From positions 124,001 to 188,000 of the forward strand of contig NZ_RXLQ01000008.1 in the NCBI RefSeq assembly GCF_003953935.1: DNA of 64,000 nucleotides, in the 5' to 3' direction. Within the stretch, counting starts at the first letter, position 1. The number at the start of each line of letters is the position of its first letter. Position numbers and translations under genes: made by a program. This document shows, in pieces, positions 45,126-53,327 of the stretch. The notes beneath the pieces are model-generated. The model was not told the origin of the DNA and did no database searches. It saw only the letters and a list, made by a program, of their open reading frames with translations. The stretch is from Massilia atriviolacea. GTDB lineage: Bacteria; Pseudomonadota; Gammaproteobacteria; Burkholderiales; Burkholderiaceae_D.

Positions 45126-45473
45126 ATGATCTTTGCCGCCGACACCGAAGAGTGCTCCCTGCTCGTCTTTCCCGACGCGCTGACTGCGTCCGTCTATTGC
45201 GATGCGGTCGATGTCGAGGCGACCGTCTGGCGTTTCTGGGACGATGAAGGCGCGCCGCTGATGCCGGCCTTCCTCGTGCCCAACGAGCGCCATCTGTTCA
45301 CCACCACCACGGGGGTGTACAGCCTGGTGCCGGTGAAGGAGGGCCAGTACGAGTTCCTCTGGGATGCATTACGGCATATCCGCCAGGTGATCGGCGAAAT
45401 GCCGTTTACCGATGTGCGCGCGGTGCGCGACTATCTGGTCGTGCAATGCGGCGGGCAAGCGTCGCCCGCCTGA
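45126..45473 (+). CDS. Hypothetical protein
   Basis: The 115-residue soluble protein (FAADTEECSLLVFPDALTA..., ending ALRHIRQVIGEMPFTDVRAVRDYLVVQ) has no signal peptide and no membrane segment. I do not recognise it. The ATG at 45126 is preceded by TGGACATC. A 220-bp gene-free stretch before it holds a palindromic element (45029-45053) with the perfect core CGAACGTTCG that may be its operator. Confidence 0.6.
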   Translation: MIFAADTEECSLLVFPDALTASVYCDAVDVEATVWRFWDDEGAPLMPAFLVPNERHLFTTTTGVYSLVPVKEGQYEFLWDALRHIRQVIGEMPFTDVRAVRDYLVVQCGGQASPA

Positions 45474-45504
45474 GTCGAGCATGGCGCCCGGCGCGCCAGC
45501 GGCA

Positions 45505-45876
45505 TCAATGCCGATTCGGATTGTTCGGCCGGTCGTCGCGGCGATTCGGCACGCCGTCGCCGTCATTGTCGCGCTGACCGCGCACCCAGCTGCCGCGCCG
45601 CATTTCCCAGCGTCCATCGCGCTCCTGCCACGCCGGGGCGGTGTAATGGTAACCCTTGCGGTCGCGAATCCAGGCGCCGCGCACCCACACGTGATGGTTA
45701 TTGCGCCAGTCCCAGTGTCCCGGCGCCCATACATACCCGCGACGCGGCGGCGGCGTGCGTTCGGCACGCGGCTCGGGCGGCGCTTCGCGCACAATGATCA
45801 CTGCCGAGATGGCGGGAGCGGCGACGCCGCCGAGCGCGCCGCCGATCAGGGCGGCAAGTAACAGTTTCTTCATCAT
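45505..45876 (-). CDS. Periplasmic YXWXPGHW-repeat protein
   Basis: The 123-residue precursor has a signal peptide (MMKKLLLAALIGGALGGVAAPAISA) and two WXXGXW-type repeats (GYVWAPGHWDWRNNHHVWVRGAW and a second YHYTAPAWQERDGRWEMRRGSW). It ends in an Asp-rich loop DNDGDGVPNRRDDRPNNPN of the calcium-binding thrombospondin type 3 kind. Members of this repeat family occur in betaproteobacterial envelopes; function is unknown. GGAG lies before the ATG. Confidence 0.78.
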   Translation of the reverse strand: MMKKLLLAALIGGALGGVAAPAISAVIIVREAPPEPRAERTPPPRRGYVWAPGHWDWRNNHHVWVRGAWIRDRKGYHYTAPAWQERDGRWEMRRGSWVRGQRDNDGDGVPNRRDDRPNNPNRH

Positions 45877-46034
45877 ATTTTTCTCCGGGTTACGGTTAGT
45901 GTCCGACCGTTATACCCCTTGCATAAAGGCATGTATGTGCGGCGACGCTCATAGCGTTTCCTTTGCAAAACGTTGACATTTGCGTGGGCCGCGCCTATCG
46001 TCATCGCCACCATCACCACACGAGAGCGAGTCCC

Positions 46035-46586
46035 ATGTTCCTGCGCACTACCGCCATCGCCCTTGCCAGCGTGCTGGCGCTGCCTTGCCATGCAGCAACC
46101 GCCAGCGACGCGCGCGACGCCTTTTTCGCCAACCTCGGCAAACTCTGCGGCGCGGTCTACGAAGGCGCCTCGGTGGCGCCCGACGACGGCGGCGACGCCT
46201 TCGCCGGCAAGAAGCTGGTCGCCACCGTCAGCGCCTGCAGCGCCAGCGAGATCCGGATTCCCTTCGCCGTCGGCGACGATACCTCGCGCACCTGGATCGT
46301 CACCCGCACCCCGTCCGGCCTGACGCTGCAGCACGACCACCGCCACGCCGACGGTTCGCCGGATGCGCAGACCATGTACGGCGGCGCCGCCGGCACCGAC
46401 GGCAGCGCCATCGCCCAGATGTTCCGCGCCGACGCCTACACCGCGCGCCTGATTCCCGCCGCCGCCACCAACGTCTGGACGCTCTCGGTCTCGCCCGACG
46501 GGCGCAAGCTCGCTTATGTGCTCGAACGCGACGGCAAGCCGCGTTTCAGGGCCGAGCTGCTGCAGACGCGCGTACCGAACCGATGA
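46035..46586 (+). CDS. Secreted hypothetical protein
   Basis: The 183-residue precursor has a signal peptide (MFLRTTAIALASVLALPCHA) and a mature part with the pattern FFANLGKLCGAVYEGASVAPDDGGDAFAG and HDHRHADGS. I do not recognise the family. Its TGA overlaps the ATG of the monooxygenase gene by 4 bp, so the two are translationally coupled. Confidence 0.7.
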   Translation: MFLRTTAIALASVLALPCHAATASDARDAFFANLGKLCGAVYEGASVAPDDGGDAFAGKKLVATVSACSASEIRIPFAVGDDTSRTWIVTRTPSGLTLQHDHRHADGSPDAQTMYGGAAGTDGSAIAQMFRADAYTARLIPAAATNVWTLSVSPDGRKLAYVLERDGKPRFRAELLQTRVPNR

Positions 46587-48028
46587 CCGTTGCGCAGTTC
46601 GATGCCGTGATCGTCGGCAGCGGCTTCGGCGGCCTGTGCGCCGCCGTCAGGCTCAAGCAGGCCGGCATCGACAATTTTGTGATCCTCGAAAAAGACGCGC
46701 AGTTCGGCGGCACCTGGCAAGTCAATACCTATCCCGGCTGCGCGGTCGATATTCCCAGCCACGTGTACGCGTTTTCCTTCGCGCCCAACCCGAACTGGAC
46801 GCGCCGCCTGGCCAGCCAGGCCGAACTGCTCGACTACACGCGCGCCATCGTGCGCGATTTCGGCCTGGCGCCGCACCTGCGCCTCGGCGTGGCGTACCAG
46901 GGCGCGCAGTTCGAGGAGGAGGGCGGCTGCTGGAGCTTGCGCACCAGCGCCGGCCCCTTGCGCGCCAGGTGCGTGGTGTCGGCCCTGGGGGCGATGAGCC
47001 GCGCGGCGATTCCGGCCTTGCCCGGCATCGAGCATTTTACCGGCACGGCGTTTCATTCGAGCCGCTGGAACCACGACGTCGACCTGCGCGGCAAGCGCGT
47101 GGCGGTGATCGGCAACGGCGCCAGCGCGATCCAGTTCATTCCGCGCATCGCCCCCATCGTCGCCCGGCTCGATGTGTACCAGCGCACCGCGCAGTGGATC
47201 GTGCCGCGCCACGACCGCGCCATCGGCCCGCGCGAGCGCGCGCTGTTGAAGAAGTTCGCGCCCATGCGGCTGCTGTACCGCGCCTTCAACTACACCCTGT
47301 ACGAAATCAACGCGCCGCTGTACGTGCATGTTCCGCGCCTGTTTCGCCTCGCGCAGCTTGTCGGCCGGCGCCACCTGCGGCGCCAGGTGGCCGATCCGCA
47401 GCTGCGGCGCCAGCTCACGCCCGACTACACCATGGGCTGCAAGCGGGTGCTGGTCATGAGCGACTACTACCCGGCATTGACGCGGCCGAACGTGGGCCTG
47501 GTCACCAGCGCGGTGTCCGAGGTGCGCGCCGCCAGCATCGTCGCCGCGGACGGCAGCGAGCGCGCCGTCGATGTGCTGATCTATGCGACCGGTTTTCATG
47601 TGGGGCACGCGCCCGGCGCCATCGAGGTGCGCGGACGCGGCGGCAAGCGCCTGTTCGAGCACGACCAGGACTGCTACAAGGGCTGCACGGTGGCCGGCTT
47701 TCCGAACTACTTCACCGTCACCGGGCCGAATAGCGGCCTGGGTCACAATTCGATGATCTACATGATCGAGTCGAGCGTGAACTACGTGGTGGAGGCGATC
47801 AAGGCGATCCGCGCGCGCGGGCTGCACTCGGTCGAGGTCAAGGAAGAGGTGCAGCGCGACTTCGTCGCCAAGGTGCAGCGCAAGCTGCGCGGCACGATCT
47901 GGAACAGCGGCTGCAAAAGCTGGTACCTCGATGCGCGCGGGCGCAATTACGCGGCCTGGCCGGGCTTTACGTTTACCTATCGCTGGGCTACGCGCCGCTT
48001 CGATATCGGCAATTACGTGGTGCGCTAA
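46583..48028 (+). CDS. FAD-dependent (Baeyer-Villiger-type) monooxygenase
   Basis: The 481-residue flavoprotein has an N-terminal FAD site (VIVGSGFGGLCAAV), the Baeyer-Villiger fingerprint FxGxxxHxxxW (FTGTAFHSSRWNHD), a second Rossmann motif (VIGNGASAIQF) for NADPH and the later GHNSMIYMIESS. It is at the short end for BVMOs of the flavin monooxygenase superfamily. These enzymes oxidise ketones to esters; the substrate is unknown. It starts inside the preceding secreted protein gene. Confidence 0.88.
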   Translation: MTVAQFDAVIVGSGFGGLCAAVRLKQAGIDNFVILEKDAQFGGTWQVNTYPGCAVDIPSHVYAFSFAPNPNWTRRLASQAELLDYTRAIVRDFGLAPHLRLGVAYQGAQFEEEGGCWSLRTSAGPLRARCVVSALGAMSRAAIPALPGIEHFTGTAFHSSRWNHDVDLRGKRVAVIGNGASAIQFIPRIAPIVARLDVYQRTAQWIVPRHDRAIGPRERALLKKFAPMRLLYRAFNYTLYEINAPLYVHVPRLFRLAQLVGRRHLRRQVADPQLRRQLTPDYTMGCKRVLVMSDYYPALTRPNVGLVTSAVSEVRAASIVAADGSERAVDVLIYATGFHVGHAPGAIEVRGRGGKRLFEHDQDCYKGCTVAGFPNYFTVTGPNSGLGHNSMIYMIESSVNYVVEAIKAIRARGLHSVEVKEEVQRDFVAKVQRKLRGTIWNSGCKSWYLDARGRNYAAWPGFTFTYRWATRRFDIGNYVVR

Positions 48029-48034
48029 GCCCGG

Positions 48035-49408
48035 TCAGCCCGCCAGCGGCATCACCAGCGCGATGCGCAGGCCGCCGCCTTCGCGGTTGCTGACCTGGAG
48101 TTCGGCGTTGTGGCGCGAGACCACCCGCTCCACGATCGCCAGTCCCAGTCCGGCGCCGTTGGCCTGCCCGCGCGCGCTGTCCATGCGCGTGAAGGGCTTG
48201 AGCAGCAGTTCGATATGGTCGTCCGGCACGCCCTGGCCGTGGTCCTGCACTTCGATCACGACGCGCTTGCCCAGGCCGTGCGGCTTGATGCGGCATGAGA
48301 TATCGAGTTCGGTCACATCGCTGCCCGGCGTCTTGCCGTAGCGGCGCGCGTTTTCCACCAGGTTGTTGAAGACGCGCCGCAGGTCGGTGGCGTTGCCCAT
48401 CACGTGCACGCCTTCTTCGATGTGGGTGCTGACGCGAATGTCGAGCATGCGCTGCGCTTCGCGCGCGGTGTCCTGCAGCAGCTCGCCGATGTCGATCGGG
48501 ACGAAGGTGGCCGCCTCGGTCGGCTTGGCGTAGTCGAGGAACTGGCCGATGATGGCGTCCATCTGCCCGATATCGGACTGCATCCCTTCGCGCGCCTCGT
48601 TACTGAGCTTGGCCATTTCCAGTTCCAGCTGCATGCGCGTGAGCGGCGTGCGCAGGTCGTGCGAAATGCCTGCCAAAATGACCGCGCGGTCGGACTCGAC
48701 CTGCTGCAGGTCTTCCACCATCTGGTTGAAGCTGCGATTGGCTTCGATGATCTCTTTCGAGCCTTTTTCGGGCAGGCGGTCCGGCTTCTTGCCCTGGGCG
48801 ATGGCGCGCGCGGCGGCGGTCAGGCGCGCCAGCGGCAGGTTGACCAGGCTCGAAATGAGGGCCGCGCCGACCACCGACAGCGCCCCCACCACGGTGGCCC
48901 AGCCGAGCCACTGCACGCCGGTCAGGCCTTCCAGGCGTTCGCGTTCGAGCATCAGCCAGTAGCTGTCGTCGTCGATCTTGAAACTGATCCAGAAGCCGGC
49001 GGTGCCGTTCACGCGGCTCGAAAAGCGCGTGTCGGCGCCCAGCTTGGATTTGATGATGGCTTCGATTTCCGGCATCAGCGCGCTGTCCGGCGGCGGGTCG
49101 ACCGCGTCCGAGCTTTCCAGCGTGAAGATGCGGATCCCCTCGTTGCTGACCAGTTCGAACAGCAGCTCGCGCCGCAGTTCGGGCGCCGAGTGGGTCAGGG
49201 CGGCCTTGGTGATGGTCACGACCGAAATCACCAGGTCGGCCGTCTGCTCGACCTGCGGGCCGCGCTGCACGGCGCTGATCATGCCGATCCACGAGGCCAT
49301 CGACACCGTCGTCAGGATGCTGAGCAGGAGGAAGGTGCGCCAGAACAGGCCGCTCCTGAGCCAGCTCATGCGGGTGCCGTGCGGCGCTGTCGAGTCGCGT
49401 GCGAACAC
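48035..49408 (-). CDS. envZ: Osmosensor histidine kinase EnvZ
   Basis: EnvZ phosphorylates OmpR in response to osmolarity and envelope signals. The 457-residue protein has two transmembrane segments (about residues 22-44 and 165-190), a periplasmic domain, HAMP, the phospho-acceptor box GISHDLRTPLTRMQLELEMA and the N/G1/G2 ATPase boxes (NLVENARRYG, DHGQGVP, GAGLGLAIV). The GTG at 49408 overlaps the ompR stop by one base (TAGTG); an internal ATG at 49369 is an alternative. The pair forms one operon. Confidence 0.92.
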   Translation of the reverse strand: MFARDSTAPHGTRMSWLRSGLFWRTFLLLSILTTVSMASWIGMISAVQRGPQVEQTADLVISVVTITKAALTHSAPELRRELLFELVSNEGIRIFTLESSDAVDPPPDSALMPEIEAIIKSKLGADTRFSSRVNGTAGFWISFKIDDDSYWLMLERERLEGLTGVQWLGWATVVGALSVVGAALISSLVNLPLARLTAAARAIAQGKKPDRLPEKGSKEIIEANRSFNQMVEDLQQVESDRAVILAGISHDLRTPLTRMQLELEMAKLSNEAREGMQSDIGQMDAIIGQFLDYAKPTEAATFVPIDIGELLQDTAREAQRMLDIRVSTHIEEGVHVMGNATDLRRVFNNLVENARRYGKTPGSDVTELDISCRIKPHGLGKRVVIEVQDHGQGVPDDHIELLLKPFTRMDSARGQANGAGLGLAIVERVVSRHNAELQVSNREGGGLRIALVMPLAG

Positions 49409-50184
49409 TAGCGTGGCTGGCCTTCAGGGATGAACACGTAGCCCAGGCCCCACACGGTCTGGATGTACAGCGGCGAGGAGGGATCGGGTTCGATCAGCTT
49501 GCGCAGGCGCGAGATCTGCACGTCCAGGCTGCGGTCGAACACTTCGTATTCGCGCCCGCGCGCCAGTTCCATCAGTTTTTCGCGCGACAGCGGCTGGCGC
49601 GCGTGGCGTGCGAACACCTTGAGCACCGAAAATTCGCCGGTGGTCAGCGGCACCGTCTCGCCGTTTTTCTTGAGCGTGCGCGTGCCCAGGTCGAGCACGA
49701 ACTGGCCGAACTCGAACGATTGCGGGGTTTCCGATGGCGCGCCGGGAATCTCGTCCGGGCCCTTGCGGCGCAGGACGGCGCCGATGCGCGCCACCAGTTC
49801 GCGCGGATTGAAGGGCTTGGGCAGATAGTCGTCGGCGCCCATTTCGAGGCCGACGATGCGGTCCACGTCTTCGCCTTTGGCGGTGAGCATGATGATCGGG
49901 GTCTGGTCGCCCGCGCCGCGCAGGCGGCGGCAGATCGACAGGCCGTCTTCGCCGGGCAGCATCAGGTCCAGCACCAGCAGGTCGTAGCGCTCGCGCAGCC
50001 ACAGCTTGTTCATGGCCGGCGCGCTCTCGGCGGTGACCACCGAAAAGCCCTGTTCGGTCAGGTAGCGGCGCAGCAAATCGCGCAGGCGCACGTCGTCGTC
50101 GACTACCATAATTTTGGCGGCATGGCCATTCGCGTTGGCCTGCGTTGTATTGTTGCCTGAGATAGGAGTGGCTGGTGTGTTCAT
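49408..50184 (-). CDS. ompR: Response regulator OmpR
   Basis: The 258-residue regulator has a receiver domain with phospho-Asp in VLDLMLPGEDG, the Lys of PKPFNPREL, and a winged-helix DNA-binding domain (RTLKKNGETVPLTTGEFSVLK and VWGLGYVF). It binds tandem sites to control porin genes in studied species. It is followed by envZ. Tandem OmpR-like boxes in its own upstream region suggest autoregulation. Confidence 0.93.
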   Translation of the reverse strand: MNTPATPISGNNTTQANANGHAAKIMVVDDDVRLRDLLRRYLTEQGFSVVTAESAPAMNKLWLRERYDLLVLDLMLPGEDGLSICRRLRGAGDQTPIIMLTAKGEDVDRIVGLEMGADDYLPKPFNPRELVARIGAVLRRKGPDEIPGAPSETPQSFEFGQFVLDLGTRTLKKNGETVPLTTGEFSVLKVFARHARQPLSREKLMELARGREYEVFDRSLDVQISRLRKLIEPDPSSPLYIQTVWGLGYVFIPEGQPR

Positions 50185-50260
50185 TTGGCTGTCAGATTTG
50201 TCAGATTCATGTCGCTATGGTAACGTCTTATCGCCCGATAGAACGCCTTGCGCGTAGGTC

Positions 50261-50286
50261 ATTACATACTGTTACAAACTTTACCC
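50261..50286. promoter_or_regulatory. Tandem OmpR-like boxes upstream of ompR
   Basis: ATTACATACT (50261-50270) and GTTACAAACT (50271-50280) are 10-bp direct repeats matching at 8 of 10 positions, followed by TTACCC. The 10-bp phasing and TTACA core fit OmpR half-sites. They lie between the divergent ompR and the gene at 50382. Confidence 0.5.
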
Positions 50287-50381
50287 AATTCGGCTTATGC
50301 CCCGGTGCAAATGGTCATACACTGAGTTCAAGTAACAGGTCAAGCTTATATGTTTATCAGGCATCGCGGAAGAGGATCATC

Positions 50382-50759
50382 ATGAATAACGCGCCCACTC
50401 AAACCAAGGCAGTCGTCAGCGCAGGTCGTCGCGGGCAGGCGTTCGTCCGTCGCGTGGCTGTGTGCTGCCTGTTCGCTTGCGCCAGTTTGTCCGTGGCCCA
50501 GGCCAATCCCGGCGACAAGGAGCGCGATGCCCAGCGCATCGCCGACATGCAGCGCCAGCAACAGCAGCGCCAGTTCGAAATGCGCGCCGAAGACAATCGC
50601 CGCCGCCTCGAATCGCAGCAAGCCCAGCAGGAGCAGAATGCCCAGAGCGCCGATGCGGCCCGGCGCGGCAGCCGCATGACGCCCGACGAGCGGCGCGACC
50701 TGCGGCGCCAGATCAACGAGGCAGGCTCCGACCTCTACAGGAACGCCCCGCGCCGCTGA
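50382..50759 (+). CDS. Secreted Gln/Arg-rich coiled-coil protein
   Basis: The 125-residue precursor has a hydrophobic signal segment (VAVCCLFACASLSVAQA) after a basic N-terminus, then a Gln/Arg/Asp-rich helical region (MQRQQQQRQFEMRAEDNRRR) likely to form a coiled coil, and a conserved-looking RMTPDERRDLRRQINEAGSDLYR end. Similar short periplasmic proteins occur in betaproteobacteria; function is unknown. AGAGGATC precedes the ATG. It lies divergent from ompR. Confidence 0.72.
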   Translation: MNNAPTQTKAVVSAGRRGQAFVRRVAVCCLFACASLSVAQANPGDKERDAQRIADMQRQQQQRQFEMRAEDNRRRLESQQAQQEQNAQSADAARRGSRMTPDERRDLRRQINEAGSDLYRNAPRR

Positions 50760-50764
50760 GCGCT

Positions 50765-50793
50765 CCCGGGCGCGCCCGCCGGCGCCCGGGTTT
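50765..50793 (+). terminator. Hairpin after the coiled-coil gene
   Basis: CCCGGGCGC (50765-50773) pairs with GCGCCCGGG (50782-50790), followed by TTT. It is a short-tailed intrinsic terminator candidate. Confidence 0.6.
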
Positions 50794-50966
50794 CCCGCAG
50801 TACCCACCCATCCCCATCCCGTCTCCTCCCCGATCGTTACATTTGTTGAGTTTCACGCATCCACTTGTTTATTTGGATGAGACAAGCTGTTACGCTAGAA
50901 AAAACTTACCAAGAGCGAAAGATACTTGCCAGGTATATAAGCTCAACAGCGCAATGGAGTACCGTC

Positions 50967-52859
50967 TTGTCGATTGAACATCCTGGCGCACATCCAGCGC
51001 GTCCGCCCGCCAGCCCCGCGCCCGCGTTGCCCGACCTGGACCACTGCATCATCGAACGCCACGACGGCGTCTACGGCGACCCGAGCGTGCTCGGCACGAC
51101 CTTCGGCGCCGCCATCGACCGCATCTTCGCCACCAGCTACCTGGCCGGCCTCGACTACCCCTTGCTGCTCAAGGCCATCTACGGCGCCGGCGAGCCCTTG
51201 CCGCGCTCGCCCGACGGCCATGTGATCATCCGCCTGGCCTCGGCCATCGTTCCTTTCAGTCCGGCGCGGCGGTCGCTCTACAAGTCGGTCAAGATCAACC
51301 GTGGCAGGGCCGAGTACTACTTCGAGCCGGTGTACCTGGCCGACCCCGGCGAGCCGGATGGCCCTGGCACGCCGGCGCGGCTCGACGTCGACGAATTCAT
51401 CGCCGATATGTGGAGCAAGGGAATCCGCTTCGGGATCGACGTCGAGGCGGTGCGCCAGGCGATCGACGGCGGCAAGTCCGAGCGCGTGACGGTGGCCAGC
51501 CTGCTGGAGCCGCGCCCCGGGCGCGACGCCCATGTGATCGAAGTGACCAGCGACCTGCATCGCAGCGACGCGCCGCTGCAGCTGGCCAACGGCAAGCTCG
51601 ATCTGATGGCCTTCCAGAACCGCTTTCCGCAGGTCGAGAAGGGCGTGCGGCTGCTCAAGAAGATCCCGTGCGTGGCCGGCAAGCCGGGGTTCGAGCTGTC
51701 CGGATTGCGCATCGAGCCGCCCGTGCCCAAGGATACCGAGGTGACGCCCATGGCCGGTCCCGGCACGGTGGTCGAGGTCACGGCCGAGGGCGAATTCCTG
51801 GTCGCGCAGCATGCCGGTTTTTTGAATGTGGACAGCAGGAGCGGCCAGATTTCGGTGGGCGACAAGATCGTCAGCCGCGACGGTGTGAGCGCGCGCACCA
51901 CGGGCAACCTGAAGCTGACCGGCGACTTCGAGGAATTCGGCGAGGTGCAGGAAAAGCGCGTGGTCGAGGGCGAGGGCATCCTCATCCACGCCGACGTCTT
52001 CGGCAGCATCATCTCGCGCGGCGGCATGGTGCAGTTGAACCGCAACCTGGTCGGCGGCGCGGCCCACAACGCGCGCGGCGACATCCGCGTCAAGGGCGTG
52101 GCTTCGGGCTCGGTGATCCAGGCCAGCCAGGGCGAGGTGGTGCTCAACCGCGCCGAGAGCTGCGTCATTTCGGGCACGCGCGTGACCATCCTGCACGCGG
52201 TCAACTGCGAGATCATGGCCGAGGACGTCGTCATCAACCAGGCCGAGGGCTGCGCCATCGCGGCGCGCACGGTGACCGTCAACAGCGCCGGGCCGCGCCG
52301 CCAGAGCGAGATGAGCGTCTTCGCGCTGCAGCCCGACAGCGCGCGCCTGGACGAGGTGATCGCGGCGATGACGGCGCGCGTGGCGCAGTTTGCCGTCCTG
52401 GCGCAGCGGCGCAAGGACGAGATGGAGGCGATGACCAACGAGCCGGAAGTGCGCAAGTACGTCATGCTGGCCTCCAAGGTGCGCAAGAAGGAGCTGATCC
52501 TGACCGAGGAGCAGGTGCCGATGTTCCAGAAGATGGCGCTGGCGGCGGGACCGGCCTTGAAGGCGATCGCCAAGGTGTCGCTCGCGGTGAAGGCGGCCGA
52601 GACCGAGCAGCAGGCCGGCGCCGCGCTGGTGGAGGAACTGGTGCGGCAGCGCGTCGACAGCGCCGGCGTCAGCGCGGTGACCATCAAGCGCATCGAAGGC
52701 GAAACGGTGGTGCGCTCGATGAGCTACAACCCGGACGGCAGCAGCATCTACGATCTGCCGGCCAAGGACATCAAGCTCAGACTGCGCACCACGCGCGCCG
52801 AGGGCGACATGATTTTTGCGGGGGAGGAGGGGGCGCTCGACTGGAAGAGCGGCGGGTAA
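50967..52859 (+). CDS. FapA (DUF342) domain protein
   Basis: The 630-residue protein carries the FapA beta-helix-like region (about residues 230-470), with repeated short beta-turn units such as GVSARTTGNLKLTGDFEEFGEV and FGSIISRGGMVQLNRNLVGG. A helical Lys/Glu-rich C-terminal segment follows. FapA-type proteins are named from flagellar/polar assembly in Vibrio, where FapA-like proteins affect FlhF and flagellation; here no flagellar genes are near. TTG at 50967 is preferred because GGAG lies 7 nt upstream; longer in-frame extension to 50865 lacks such a site. Confidence 0.72.
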   Translation: MSIEHPGAHPARPPASPAPALPDLDHCIIERHDGVYGDPSVLGTTFGAAIDRIFATSYLAGLDYPLLLKAIYGAGEPLPRSPDGHVIIRLASAIVPFSPARRSLYKSVKINRGRAEYYFEPVYLADPGEPDGPGTPARLDVDEFIADMWSKGIRFGIDVEAVRQAIDGGKSERVTVASLLEPRPGRDAHVIEVTSDLHRSDAPLQLANGKLDLMAFQNRFPQVEKGVRLLKKIPCVAGKPGFELSGLRIEPPVPKDTEVTPMAGPGTVVEVTAEGEFLVAQHAGFLNVDSRSGQISVGDKIVSRDGVSARTTGNLKLTGDFEEFGEVQEKRVVEGEGILIHADVFGSIISRGGMVQLNRNLVGGAAHNARGDIRVKGVASGSVIQASQGEVVLNRAESCVISGTRVTILHAVNCEIMAEDVVINQAEGCAIAARTVTVNSAGPRRQSEMSVFALQPDSARLDEVIAAMTARVAQFAVLAQRRKDEMEAMTNEPEVRKYVMLASKVRKKELILTEEQVPMFQKMALAAGPALKAIAKVSLAVKAAETEQQAGAALVEELVRQRVDSAGVSAVTIKRIEGETVVRSMSYNPDGSSIYDLPAKDIKLRLRTTRAEGDMIFAGEEGALDWKSGG

Positions 52860-52880
52860 TACCGTGGCCGTTCCCTTGCC

Positions 52881-52910
52881 GTCTTCCCCGCCCGCGCGGG
52901 GGAGACGGGT
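52881..52910. repeat. REP-like palindrome, copy 2
   Basis: Arms 52881-52890 and 52897-52906 pair with one wobble between convergent genes. It carries GCGCGGG-N3-GACGG (52894-52908), shared with the copies at 36305 and 55127. Confidence 0.65.
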
Positions 52911-52928
52911 GGCGCAGCGCGCCGCAGC

Positions 52929-53327
52929 TTACTCGCTGACCCGGCCGCGCATGGCCTTGGTCTGCCCGCTCCTTGTCTTCGAATCGAGCCGGCGCCGCTG
53001 CGAACTCCTGGTCGGCCTGGTTGCGCGCCGCACCGTGGGCAGCACCGCCACGCTGTCGACCAGCTCCTGCAGGCGGCGCAGGGCGTCTTCCTTGTTCTGT
53101 TCCAGGCTGCGCGACTGCTGCGCCTTGAGCACCACCACGCCGGCCTGGTTGATGCGCTGGTCCGACAGGGCCAGCAGCCGCTCCTTGATCGCCTCCGGCA
53201 GCGAGGACGCGCCGACATCGAAGCGCAGGTGCACCGCGCACGAGACCTTGTTCACATTCTGCCCGCCCGGCCCCTGGGCGCGGATGGCGGAAAACGTCAC
53301 CTCGCCCGGATCGACGGTCGCGCTCAC
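52929..53327 (-). CDS. arfB: Alternative ribosome-rescue factor ArfB (YaeJ)
   Basis: The 132-residue peptidyl-tRNA hydrolase has the release-factor GGQ motif (GPGGQNVNKVS, Gly21-Gly22-Gln23) and the basic C-terminal tail (RRRLDSKTRSGQTKAMRGRV) that ArfB inserts into the mRNA channel of stalled ribosomes. Length is close to E. coli ArfB (140 aa). The GTG start at 53327 overlaps the TGA of the HDOD gene by 4 bp, which suggests coupled translation. Confidence 0.9.
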   Translation of the reverse strand: MSATVDPGEVTFSAIRAQGPGGQNVNKVSCAVHLRFDVGASSLPEAIKERLLALSDQRINQAGVVVLKAQQSRSLEQNKEDALRRLQELVDSVAVLPTVRRATRPTRSSQRRRLDSKTRSGQTKAMRGRVSE

